Positions 17,698-25,790 of a DNA stretch of 47,348 nt are shown piece after piece; within the stretch, counting starts at the first letter, position 1; each line of letters begins with the position of its first letter. Under the pieces are notes generated by a model. It was not told the DNA's origin. It saw only the letters and a program-made list of their open reading frames with translations, and searched no databases. The stretch comes from a virus. The stretch spans positions 1 through 47,348 of the IMG/VR virus record IMGVR_UViG_3300025133_000190; one strand, given 5' to 3'. The translations under genes were made by a program, and so were the position numbers.

Positions 17698-19662
17698 TTA
17701 TCTCCTCAGTGAAATAGATTTAACGCTAGTTACCCCTGATACCTCAAAACTGACAGTCATGCCGAATATCCTGATTGGCGTAGACCCGCCAGCAGTCAAC
17801 TCGATTCTGAAAGACGTACCCACTTGCTCCGGATACACTTCGCCTCTACCGTCTAACCCGATAGCCTCACCGTACATGAACTCGTCTGACTGCGTAGCTT
17901 TGTACTGCAGCCGGCAGGTAATGGCGATAGGCTCATCAGCGTAAACGCTAATGGCTTTGATGGTCTTGAGGCCTGGGAGTTCCAAGTCAAACTCATCGGT
18001 AAGCAGCCGAAAGCTATCGTTTGTGCCATCTTTCACGAAGCCTGTAGTGTCTGCATACGCAGTACTCTCGCGCGTACCCGTGAGGCAGTGTACCACTTGC
18101 CCGTCAATAGCACTCAGCCCTTGAGCAGTCAGGAGGTACGTAAAGCCATCAGTGTACGTTGCATCAGAGTACGATATATAAGTCTTCTGCTCGTTCTCAT
18201 CATACTGCACCATCACAGGACTAGCACCGCCGGGGTCAACTGCGTTTTGGAAATACTCTTCGTACCCTACTTCCTGTAACTCCAACTGCCTCGTCAGTCT
18301 CCACACCTTACCACTGGTGTCTACGAATGTGTGCATATCTAGAGAACCACCTACAGCCCCTCGTCCGCAGATACCAAAGGAGGCAAGGGGGACTTTGCCG
18401 AAGGTAGGCGTTGGGGATGACGAGGGACTGTAAGCAGTAATGAAATTTTCACCATACGCTACGACCGCCTCATGCAGGGGTAGAACGCAAAGCACGTTAC
18501 CTTGGTCGGCGGGCGGCGCAAAGCCACTCTGCAACAGCCCTTGCTGCTTGTGCCAAGATTCAAATTCTCCAAAATGTGGACTTTCTTTCAGGCTAAAGCC
18601 TAGCACTGTGCCTGTGAATGCAGGGCCTGAGCTTCCAGTTAAAGTTAGCTCTAAGTTAGCATTAGGCGCACTCATATTAAAGTAGATAACGTGATTCCCG
18701 CTAGCGTCTAGCGTTAAGTCACCTTTGTATTCTATAGAATCACCTGCCACTACAGTAGTCACACTGAAAGTCACGTAACCCGTAGTAACCGTAAGATCTA
18801 CTTCAAATCTATACATTCCATTCAGGGCGTTTGAAGGGGCGTACGCTAACTCCAGAGTATCTGAAGTAGCAGTACCTACCATCGCCGGTGTGCCGCCAGC
18901 ATAGGTCCACCCTGTGCCTCTAGTCCAACCTGTCTCGCCTGAGCTAAAGTCACCATTCGTAGCCAACTCAGTTTGAACCCGCTCCACACCGTGGCTAATA
19001 GCCCTCTCAGGAAACGCGTGCTGGAGAATGTCAGTGCCCTGTATAGTACACCAACCTACCCAACCATCTGTCATGGCCGGCAGTGCTTGACCAAACATAT
19101 CAGTGCTCAGCCCGTTAGCGTTGAATCTAAGCCAGTGGCGGGCCATTCCACCGTAGAATACTCGGCCCCTAAAGCTGCACACGCTAAGCGGATACGTAGT
19201 GGTGTCCAAGTACACTCTCTGCGTACCCGCACCATCATCATCATTCACGCTATACAGCGCCTGCACACCATTGCACGCAATCCAACCCTGCTGGAATGCT
19301 GCAAAGTGCCAAATATTCGTATCACAATCCAGTGTCAATGTCTCGCTAATGTCATCCGGGTCTACCAGAGTCGAGGTGATTTCAGTAGCCACCCATGTAG
19401 CAGAACCGTCTGCAAGGGTGTATACCTTATCATCTATCCCGAACCCTATGATGTAGTTAGGGCCACGGAATAGCATCATCTCAGGGAACCCGCTGCCGCC
19501 TCCGGTAGCTACCACATGACTGGTCACATCCTCATACGGATATATGCCGGTCGGACCTACAGCACAATTCATCAGGTCAACTAGTCCCGACTCATTCCTG
19601 CCAGCCCTGTAGCTTCGCCGTAGCCCAGCAGTCAGAGAGTTAGATAGGCTTACTGTCGGCAT
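17698..19662 (-). CDS. Tail protein, nozzle/stopper-like, paralogue 1
   Basis: 654 residues from ATG 19662 (GGAG upstream; the TTG nine codons earlier is not needed). The N-terminal SLSNSLTAGLRRSYRAGRNESGLVDLMNC segment is typical of repeated-subunit tail proteins and lies before a beta-propeller-like body. Residues about 230-350 hold a jelly-roll insert beginning ATNGDFSSGETGWT, matching the insert in its neighbour. The shared GICGRGAV block confirms tandem duplication with the gene at 15738. Probably part of the short tail, possibly glycan-binding. Confidence 0.7.
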   Translation of the reverse strand: MPTVSLSNSLTAGLRRSYRAGRNESGLVDLMNCAVGPTGIYPYEDVTSHVVATGGGSGFPEMMLFRGPNYIIGFGIDDKVYTLADGSATWVATEITSTLVDPDDISETLTLDCDTNIWHFAAFQQGWIACNGVQALYSVNDDDGAGTQRVYLDTTTYPLSVCSFRGRVFYGGMARHWLRFNANGLSTDMFGQALPAMTDGWVGWCTIQGTDILQHAFPERAISHGVERVQTELATNGDFSSGETGWTRGTGWTYAGGTPAMVGTATSDTLELAYAPSNALNGMYRFEVDLTVTTGYVTFSVTTVVAGDSIEYKGDLTLDASGNHVIYFNMSAPNANLELTLTGSSGPAFTGTVLGFSLKESPHFGEFESWHKQQGLLQSGFAPPADQGNVLCVLPLHEAVVAYGENFITAYSPSSSPTPTFGKVPLASFGICGRGAVGGSLDMHTFVDTSGKVWRLTRQLELQEVGYEEYFQNAVDPGGASPVMVQYDENEQKTYISYSDATYTDGFTYLLTAQGLSAIDGQVVHCLTGTRESTAYADTTGFVKDGTNDSFRLLTDEFDLELPGLKTIKAISVYADEPIAITCRLQYKATQSDEFMYGEAIGLDGRGEVYPEQVGTSFRIELTAGGSTPIRIFGMTVSFEVSGVTSVKSISLRR

Positions 19663-19837
19663 CAGCCTCTCCCAGTGCAGTAACGTCAATTACAGGAGTC
19701 GTCTTCGGAGGGCGGATTTGTTTAAGCTCCTCTTGTCTCACCCTGTTTTCAGCAGTCTTCTTAATCAGTTCTCGCATCCGCCCTTGCAGCTCTTCATCTC
19801 TCTGTGGCGGTGGCCCTTTTCTCGTGTGATGTCGCAT
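19640..19837 (-). CDS. Hypothetical 65-residue charged protein
   Basis: A very polar helical protein, Arg/Lys/Glu/Gln-rich in residues 1-45, with no recognised family. It is supported by an SD (AGGA), a start three bases after the adaptor stop, and a 23-base overlap with the tail gene. It may be a small head-tail joining or assembly factor by position only. Confidence 0.55.
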   Translation of the reverse strand: MRHHTRKGPPPQRDEELQGRMRELIKKTAENRVRQEELKQIRPPKTTPVIDVTALGEADADSKPI

Positions 19838-19840
19838 CTC

Positions 19841-20539
19841 TTATCCTGCCATCGTTGTGCCATTATAGGCAACTTCTTCTTGCACGTCATCAATAATCAT
19901 CTGTCTCTTGACGTCCTCAATCAGGCGCATCAAGGTGGCATTAGTAAAGGGATTCAAGTCCAAGTCATTTACCATCTGCATCGCTACATACAACACCAAT
20001 TCGCTGAAGTTCAACGTCCACCAGTTAGTATCACTGTCCCCACTTAGCGCAGCAGTATAGTACATACCTCGCACCTCAGCAGTTTTTGCTGCCGTCGGCG
20101 GAGGCATAATCCATATGCTTCTCGTAGTATCATCAGCCTCACCCATTTTCGGTGCCCAGTACAGCGGCTTCAGTGCGCTAGCTACAGCAGTCAAGTCTGC
20201 TTCATCCAGCTCCTTCCGAAGCCAATCCTCGTCCGCCTGCAACAGCGGAGTAGTCTGGTCTGTAATCCTAACCTCAGTCACACTATGTGCCGTTACTGCC
20301 ACACTGCTAACATCCGCCCCCACAGTAACATCCGCCTTCTCCAACTTGCGGCAATGCCTAGCGTGGCGGTCGCACCATCTCAGGGCCTTCTGAATGTAGA
20401 AGTTAGCTCCTGCATCTACTGTGTAGTCAGGAATGGTATCACCACCACTACTCTGGGTACCTACCAAATGATAGTGGCCTGTACCCGTTACGAGTAGAGT
20501 TCTAAGGCCAAGAAATGTAGTATCGTCCACGCTAGGCAT
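19841..20539 (-). CDS. Head-tail adaptor-like protein
   Basis: A 232-residue protein with ATG at 20539 and GGAGG upstream. It has the look of podovirus head-tail adaptors (P22 gp4 / phage adaptor type): an N-terminal helix with WCDRHARHCRKL, a middle beta segment with a WIMPPP motif, then a helical C-terminus ending LIEDVKRQMI, consistent with a protein that docks under the portal. The position after capsid and before the tail proteins agrees. The family match is by pattern only. Confidence 0.6.
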   Translation of the reverse strand: MPSVDDTTFLGLRTLLVTGTGHYHLVGTQSSGGDTIPDYTVDAGANFYIQKALRWCDRHARHCRKLEKADVTVGADVSSVAVTAHSVTEVRITDQTTPLLQADEDWLRKELDEADLTAVASALKPLYWAPKMGEADDTTRSIWIMPPPTAAKTAEVRGMYYTAALSGDSDTNWWTLNFSELVLYVAMQMVNDLDLNPFTNATLMRLIEDVKRQMIIDDVQEEVAYNGTTMAG

Positions 20540-20542
20540 TCT

Positions 20543-20896
20543 TTAGTCCTCCGCCGGATGCTTTGGCATCGTCAGTTTATTCTCATAAGTGAACCGTTCC
20601 ATGAAGTATAGGTCATTCTCCTTGGTCCACCTATTTTGTTCTATACGCTCAATCTTAGACATCACATCGTTAATAGTCTCAGTGATGTCCTGCACACTTT
20701 CAGCCTGCCTCAGCTTGAGATCGGCTATATCATGCTTGACTGAGAACCATGAGCCGACAATAACTACGGTCAAAGTCACTATACCGACTACCAGTTTTAG
20801 ATTAATACTAGTACCTTCATCTAGCACTGGCGCTCCCCCTCGTCGATCTGTACCCACCCGTCTATCATGCGATTCATAGTCGTGTACCTCATCCAT
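20543..20896 (-). CDS. Membrane protein with one TM helix and coiled coil
   Basis: 117 residues from ATG 20896, chosen for GGAGG five bases upstream; a longer frame from 20944 would run into the hairpin. The N-terminus is charged (DRRVGTDRR), then one TM helix (LVVGIVTLTVVIVGSWF, about residues 35-52), then a helical stretch of about 45 residues likely to be coiled coil. An N-in inner-membrane protein with a periplasmic coiled coil is what an i-spanin looks like. However, it lies between capsid and adaptor genes, so a virion-assembly role is equally possible. Confidence 0.65.
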   Translation of the reverse strand: MDEVHDYESHDRRVGTDRRGGAPVLDEGTSINLKLVVGIVTLTVVIVGSWFSVKHDIADLKLRQAESVQDITETINDVMSKIERIEQNRWTKENDLYFMERFTYENKLTMPKHPAED

Positions 20897-20911
20897 TTTG
20901 CCTCCTTGCGA

Positions 20912-20941
20912 GGAGGGGCCGCCAGTGTTGGTGGCCCCTCC
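20912..20941 (-). terminator. Strong hairpin just after the capsid gene
   Basis: GGAGGGGCC at 20912-20920 pairs with GGCCCCTCC at 20933-20941, and an inner CCA/TGG pairing extends the stem. It begins 13 bases after the capsid stop codon on the minus strand. There is no T tract, so it is probably an attenuator or an mRNA 3'-end protector that lets capsid mRNA exceed downstream messages, not a full terminator. Confidence 0.55.
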
Positions 20942-20953
20942 CAACAGTTAGAG

Positions 20954-22261
20954 CTACACTACATTCAGCGTTCCAAGGTTGCTGATGTACATGAACTGCT
21001 CTGGGTGATGGAACTCAAGGCCGCATTCAGTCAAGAACTCTTCGTTCTTACCGTCAACGCCAGTGCCGCCACCCTTACCGAAGTGCTCATCAGCCATGAA
21101 CTTCGTATCGTCAATGTAGCGATACCGGATGTTCTTCATCTCAAAAGCGAGCAACGAATTCGTGTTACTCGTCTCATGCGTGAAGCGTGGGTGAGTCTTG
21201 ATGTGCCACGTACCAAACGGAGTCTCAAGCGTGTTAACCTTGATACCGTACTTGGTTTCGCCGCCACTCAGGTTGTACATCGAGTTATTCTCGACTACGT
21301 CTTGAATAGCAAGCATACCACCGTTACCAGTGAATACCATCTTCTCGGTAGTATCGCCCCAACGGAAACTCTGTTCAATCGCTCCGTTCATGAAGGCTTT
21401 ACCACCGGCGGCCCAAGTCTGACCTGCATAACCCGGATCCTGACGGTAGTCCAACACGTTAGTCGCATAGTTATCACGCATGAACTGCACGATACCATCA
21501 GTCGTCCGAAGTGGCTCACCGTTATCACCCGTCCCGAGCGTCTTAACGCCCCAGAGGAACGCATCTTCCAGCTCGATCGAGTGGTCCTGAAGGCACTCTT
21601 TCTTCGCCTTCTGATACGAATCTTCCGTGCGCAGCTTCGTCTTCATCGCGGTACGAGTCTGACTAAGGCTGGTGCGGAAAATCTGGCAGTACCCACTGTG
21701 CTCGACAGGTACATAACTGATGGCTTCTGGCCGACTATCACCTTCAGCAAACGCACTACCGATGATGATGAACCGATCCGCATCCACCATGCTGCCATTA
21801 CCTGAGCCGTCCAACTTCAGAGTCACGAACTGGAAACCACTAGTCGTATCACTTCCGCGAACAACACTAGTGACCCGAACCTGCATATCGTTCGAGTGAT
21901 CCAGCTCCTCACGAAGCAGAACAATGTTACCTTCCTTCAGGTACGTAGCGAACTGTGCAGTACATTGCGCAGCCAGCACAGAGCCGGCAGCACTAGTAGT
22001 CGCACTAAGGGGTGTGCCCCAAGTCAGGTCGGTGTAAATGCCACTATTCACGGCAGCAGCACCCTTGTTGATATACGTCTGAGTGAACCAGTGGTAATGC
22101 GGATCAGTGACCGCCTCACCTTTCATCTGGCTCATCATCGCAGTCAAAGGCGCACTACCATTCGGGAACAGATACTGAATTCCCTGGCGCCAGCTTTCTG
22201 GTCTTTCGCCAGTTACATTATACGTACTTGTGTCGCGCATTCCGATTTTTGCGTTAGGCAT
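20954..22261 (-). CDS. Major capsid protein
   Basis: A 435-residue protein. Position (portal, scaffold, small protein, then this gene, then adaptor), length and strong SD (AAGGAG) identify it as the major capsid protein. It has HK97-type layout features: a helical N-terminus, an E-loop-like region, and a long central helix with repeated charged residues (KLRTEDSYQKAKKECLQDHS). It resembles the SU10-like major capsid proteins (formerly DUF5309). It forms the icosahedral shell. The subfamily is less certain than the role. Confidence 0.85.
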   Translation of the reverse strand: MPNAKIGMRDTSTYNVTGERPESWRQGIQYLFPNGSAPLTAMMSQMKGEAVTDPHYHWFTQTYINKGAAAVNSGIYTDLTWGTPLSATTSAAGSVLAAQCTAQFATYLKEGNIVLLREELDHSNDMQVRVTSVVRGSDTTSGFQFVTLKLDGSGNGSMVDADRFIIIGSAFAEGDSRPEAISYVPVEHSGYCQIFRTSLSQTRTAMKTKLRTEDSYQKAKKECLQDHSIELEDAFLWGVKTLGTGDNGEPLRTTDGIVQFMRDNYATNVLDYRQDPGYAGQTWAAGGKAFMNGAIEQSFRWGDTTEKMVFTGNGGMLAIQDVVENNSMYNLSGGETKYGIKVNTLETPFGTWHIKTHPRFTHETSNTNSLLAFEMKNIRYRYIDDTKFMADEHFGKGGGTGVDGKNEEFLTECGLEFHHPEQFMYISNLGTLNVV

Positions 22262-22274
22262 AGCTCATATCTCC

Positions 22275-22634
22275 TTATGCTACAGCACTAGATAGCGCGG
22301 TCCAACGGAGACCATCACTACGAACAATAGTATAATCCCCAGCAGCGTCCATCGCTGCAAGAGAATAATCAGTACCAGCGCCGGGTCCGGTAACAGTAAC
22401 CGCACCAGTGCTAGACTGACTGGAGACATAAACACTAACCGTACGGCCAATCATAACCGCCGCATCTGGCAACGTGATGCCAATCGCATTAGAGTCGGAA
22501 ATGCCAACATCCACACAAAACTCCTGCTGTGTCAGCGTAATCGCTTGCACAGTAGCATCAGATTTGACAATCTTGATTCCGCTATCGCCGGCGGCGTGCA
22601 TATCATTAGAGAATCTACGATATCTTTCACTCAT
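22275..22634 (-). CDS. Small capsid-associated protein, possible decoration protein
   Basis: A 119-residue beta-rich protein, low in Cys, with many Thr, Val and Gly residues, of the type found as head fibre or decoration proteins. It lies between scaffold and capsid genes with a good SD (AAAGGA). Segments such as ITLPDAAVMIGRTVSVYVSS and SDGLRWTALS recur in phage trimeric virion proteins. The role is inferred from position and composition. Confidence 0.6.
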   Translation of the reverse strand: MSERYRRFSNDMHAAGDSGIKIVKSDATVQAITLTQQEFCVDVGISDSNAIGITLPDAAVMIGRTVSVYVSSQSSTGAVTVTGPGAGTDYSLAAMDAAGDYTIVRSDGLRWTALSSAVA

Positions 22635-22646
22635 GTCTGAGTTCCT

Positions 22647-23438
22647 TTAAAATTCGTCCAGACCCATCATGCTTTCGAGCTCACTGGCAACAGTAGCTTT
22701 CCCCTTCTTACGGGGCTTACCGCTGCCAGCTTTAGTTCCGCCAGCATTCAGTGCGCCTTTACCGCGCACATTCCGCTTGCTTTTCTTGCTTCCAGGCATT
22801 CTAGATCTAGCTCGTTTCGCCACTTCAACCAACGCCTTCTTAGGGTCGGCATCTTCTCCTCGCTCACGTACCACCTCTGCTACAATGTTCTGCACCAGCG
22901 GCTTCACTTGAGCAAGATCAGGGTTACTCCTGTAGAAGTCACTTACAAGTTCTGCATTCTTAATTCCTGCATCAACTTGCTCCTTAACTATCCCAGGAAT
23001 ACTTTGCAGCATAGCCTGTTGACCAGCACGAAACACGTCATTCATTACCCTATTAAAGCCCTCTCGGTCAGTAACAGCGGTATCAAACTGCTCGTCCGTG
23101 ACGAAATCGATCTCAGCCTCAGAGTCAGCTTCCGCCTTCTCTTCCGCCTCCTTCTCTCCCTTCTCGTCCCGCTCCTTGCGAAGCGCTACCAGTTCATCAC
23201 GCATTTCCTGCATCAACTGCAACTGCGGATCTATCTCCTCTGAGTCCTCTTCTTCCTCTTCCCCTTCCTCTTCCTCATCCTCATACTCGTCCTCTACGCT
23301 TTCTACATCTTCCTCGTCTTCGACGGGCTGACTGCTACTCGCGTCTTTGGAACTTTCTTCGGCGGGAATGGAAAAGTCATTATCCGAATCAACCTCAGCT
23401 AATGCTTCAACCAAACTAGCGTCAAAGTCTTCACTCAT
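22647..23438 (-). CDS. Scaffolding protein
   Basis: A 263-residue protein with an extremely acidic region (residues about 38-70, mostly Glu and Asp), a helical middle, and a very basic C-terminus (KKSKRNVRGKG... KPRKKGK). An acidic helical body with a basic capsid-binding tail directly before the capsid gene is typical of phage scaffold proteins. No protease domain is visible. The start overlaps the previous gene by eight bases and has AAGGAG upstream. Confidence 0.8.
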   Translation of the reverse strand: MSEDFDASLVEALAEVDSDNDFSIPAEESSKDASSSQPVEDEEDVESVEDEYEDEEEEGEEEEEDSEEIDPQLQLMQEMRDELVALRKERDEKGEKEAEEKAEADSEAEIDFVTDEQFDTAVTDREGFNRVMNDVFRAGQQAMLQSIPGIVKEQVDAGIKNAELVSDFYRSNPDLAQVKPLVQNIVAEVVRERGEDADPKKALVEVAKRARSRMPGSKKSKRNVRGKGALNAGGTKAGSGKPRKKGKATVASELESMMGLDEF

Positions 23439-23724
23439 TTTCTTGCTCCTTCTTGAGCCTCTCGGCTTCAGCGTTAATCTCCATCACATTCAACACCATG
23501 TTAGGCAGGAGTTTCCAGAAGTTAACGCCAAGGCCTTCACCCTGTAACATCTTAACTTCCTCAATCGTCTCCGCCGTCATCAACTCTTTGCCGATGACAC
23601 CTAGTCGCCGTTGCAATGTAACTTCAAAGTCTTTCCACAGATTACTCTTAATGAAGTCCTCAAGCTCGCTCTTCGTACTAAGCGGCTCATAGGCTCCAAA
23701 GTCTTCATCTACTTCTTCAGCCAT
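23431..23724 (-). CDS. Hypothetical 97-residue protein between portal and scaffold
   Basis: An acidic, mostly helical small protein (FIKSNLWKDFEVTLQRRL in the middle). It is often found as a short gene next to the portal in podovirus operons. It overlaps the portal end by 8 bases and the scaffold start by 8 bases. No family is recognised; it may assist portal or scaffold assembly. Confidence 0.65.
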   Translation of the reverse strand: MAEEVDEDFGAYEPLSTKSELEDFIKSNLWKDFEVTLQRRLGVIGKELMTAETIEEVKMLQGEGLGVNFWKLLPNMVLNVMEINAEAERLKKEQENE

Positions 23725-25744
23725 TTCCTAACGCTCCTTGCACCACATCGCTAAAGTCACCGACGGGTGCTCTACCTTGTGCCTCCTGTTCAACCTTTGG
23801 CCGGGAATCATTACTAATCCCCACAAATCCCTTCTCATCAGCCTTCGCTAGTGCCTCCTCGTCTGGCATTACGGTCATCTTAAAGCCGTCACGCAAAAAC
23901 TGCGTGGGGTTTTTGGACCCACTCATTCTCATCAAGTTCAGCATCATCTTCACACTATCAAAAGCCATAAACGTCTCTTGGTTAGTCGACGCCAAACTGT
24001 ACAACTGTATCGCCTCATTCAAATACTCGCCACCTTCACCCGCCGGGTCTTCACTCACAATGTCCATGTCGCCAATCAGCATGTCCGGAGTAACCAGCAA
24101 CTGACCCTCCTCCTCACCTTCATCACCATACATATACCTCAGCTCTGCCTGATTCCTGCCCACCAGATCCACGAACATCGGATCTTGCATGAACTGCTGA
24201 TTGTTAAACATGAACTGCCGACTAATATTCCGATTAGCCATCATGCCCGCAATCAACGCCTGCTTACTCACCCTCGCCAGCGCGCTAGTCCTCGTATCCC
24301 TACTCTCCGTAGCGCTCCGCCTCTCACCTTTCGTTTGCGTCACGCCCTGCAACTGATCAACCGCACCAGTCGCTCTCTGCAGGATATCAATAGTAGCAGC
24401 AATATCACTAATATTATTCTTAGTCACATCAGTTGTCGCCAACTGTTGCATCGCATCTTTGACACCTCTACCCCACACATGTTCCCGCATACAGATCATC
24501 TTACCCGGCTCAGGGTTCGCAGCCTGTGAGTAGTTCACAAGGTACGGATCTATCAAGAACATGTTATTCAAACTCTTCCTCACGTTATGAAAGTGACTCC
24601 TGAAGTACCAGTCCAACGTATCCAGCAGTGGCAACACCATCTCAATAATGCTCGTCGGCGCAGTCGTGTACCCATCGTACGTCGGAGCGCACACTGTGAC
24701 CGGATAATCATTATGCGCGAAGTCAACCGGCTCCGCCCGTATCAACACCCTGTCACCAGCCACTTCAAACAGCCAGATCTCAGGATACTCATTCTTGCCC
24801 AGCCCCCACTTCGCTGGCACCAGCTTACAATACATACTAACAACATCCCGCCGCCGACTAGTGCCACTAAGCTGACTATCCCTAATACCGTTAGCCCACT
24901 CGCCACTCTCCAGCATCTCACTCAACATATCCCCCGCCCCATCCAAGTACCTCACATTAAAGTAACTACCCTCACCATGCTCCTCCATCTCCAGCAACTC
25001 ATAATAGTCACTCTTCCGCGCGTTACCTACAAAGTGCATCTTCTGCACCTCATGTACCGGCCTGTTCGGATCTGGCAAGTACCCGTACACACTCCAATTC
25101 TGAAGCTCATTCCCCTCCCATACAATCCCTTCCTCAATCACCCTCTCCGTAGTCGCGTTCTCCAAAAAGTCTCCCAGCGCCGGACTGTACGCACCGCCCG
25201 CCCTCAAACTCACTTTCTTACCCCAGTCCCTCTTCCACCCCGTACCCACCACTCCCAACCCGTACCCAATAGCATCCCGGTACTGCGTATGCATATTAAG
25301 CAACATCTGCTTCCTCTGGAACTGCAGATCCATCACCAGCTCCATCAGCATAGCCGCGCCCTTATCCTCCGGGCCTACGCCCTTCATAGGAAAGAACACA
25401 CCCCCTGTAAACGTGCTCAACCAATGACTAAGCAGCGTATCCATCGTCGCGTAGCCCATAGGAACAATAACCTCAATCTCATCATTGTTCCCAAGATTCT
25501 GATTAAACGCTTCATTCGCCGGCGCATAAGCCGTCATAGACTGGTCCACTCGCTTCCAGCTATCATACCGCCCACGCATAACGCTCTTACTATCCCTCGC
25601 CCTGCCAAGCACCTCACCAACAATCAGCTGATGAAGCTCACTTCCGGGCCGCAAGTCCAGTCCAAACGGATACGCATAGTCATACGTCTCACCTACATCC
25701 ACACCCACTCCACCCTTATTGCCGGGGTCCAAAGCCATTACCAT
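23717..25744 (-). CDS. Portal protein
   Basis: A 675-residue protein, typical length for podovirus portals. ATG 25744 has GGAGGG eight bases upstream. Features include an N-terminal segment with SWKRVDQSMTAY, a middle with beta wing and stem regions, and a long helical part (residues about 430-520) with LQRATGAVDQLQGV and ESRDTRTSALARVSKQA, the usual portal stem/crown helices. The C-terminal tail is acidic and flexible. It forms the dodecameric DNA gate and binds TerL and the adaptor. Assignment rests on length, pattern and position between TerL and scaffold. Confidence 0.85.
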   Translation of the reverse strand: MVMALDPGNKGGVGVDVGETYDYAYPFGLDLRPGSELHQLIVGEVLGRARDSKSVMRGRYDSWKRVDQSMTAYAPANEAFNQNLGNNDEIEVIVPMGYATMDTLLSHWLSTFTGGVFFPMKGVGPEDKGAAMLMELVMDLQFQRKQMLLNMHTQYRDAIGYGLGVVGTGWKRDWGKKVSLRAGGAYSPALGDFLENATTERVIEEGIVWEGNELQNWSVYGYLPDPNRPVHEVQKMHFVGNARKSDYYELLEMEEHGEGSYFNVRYLDGAGDMLSEMLESGEWANGIRDSQLSGTSRRRDVVSMYCKLVPAKWGLGKNEYPEIWLFEVAGDRVLIRAEPVDFAHNDYPVTVCAPTYDGYTTAPTSIIEMVLPLLDTLDWYFRSHFHNVRKSLNNMFLIDPYLVNYSQAANPEPGKMICMREHVWGRGVKDAMQQLATTDVTKNNISDIAATIDILQRATGAVDQLQGVTQTKGERRSATESRDTRTSALARVSKQALIAGMMANRNISRQFMFNNQQFMQDPMFVDLVGRNQAELRYMYGDEGEEEGQLLVTPDMLIGDMDIVSEDPAGEGGEYLNEAIQLYSLASTNQETFMAFDSVKMMLNLMRMSGSKNPTQFLRDGFKMTVMPDEEALAKADEKGFVGISNDSRPKVEQEAQGRAPVGDFSDVVQGALGNG

Positions 25745-25759
25745 CCCAAATACCCTCCA

Positions 25760-25784
25760 ACTACATTCAAATCCTGAATCAAGT
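25760..25784. promoter_or_regulatory. 25-bp dyad element, copy 3
   Basis: Left arm ACTA-CA-TTCAA, centre ATC, right arm CTGAA-TC-AAGT (one change in the core arm). It lies in the 46-base gap between TerL and portal, directly upstream of the portal SD on the minus strand. Same element as at 1436, 14283, 31483, 33608 and 43006. Confidence 0.55.
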
Positions 25785-25790
25785 TTCGCA

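Noticed and set aside
20867-21805. Plus-strand 312-residue reading frame opposite the capsid gene
   Set aside because: Antisense shadow: the capsid frame has SD, context and protein-like sequence; this one does not.
24587-25777. Plus-strand 396-residue reading frame opposite the portal gene
   Set aside because: Arg/His/Pro-rich shadow of the portal codons, without SD or family pattern.
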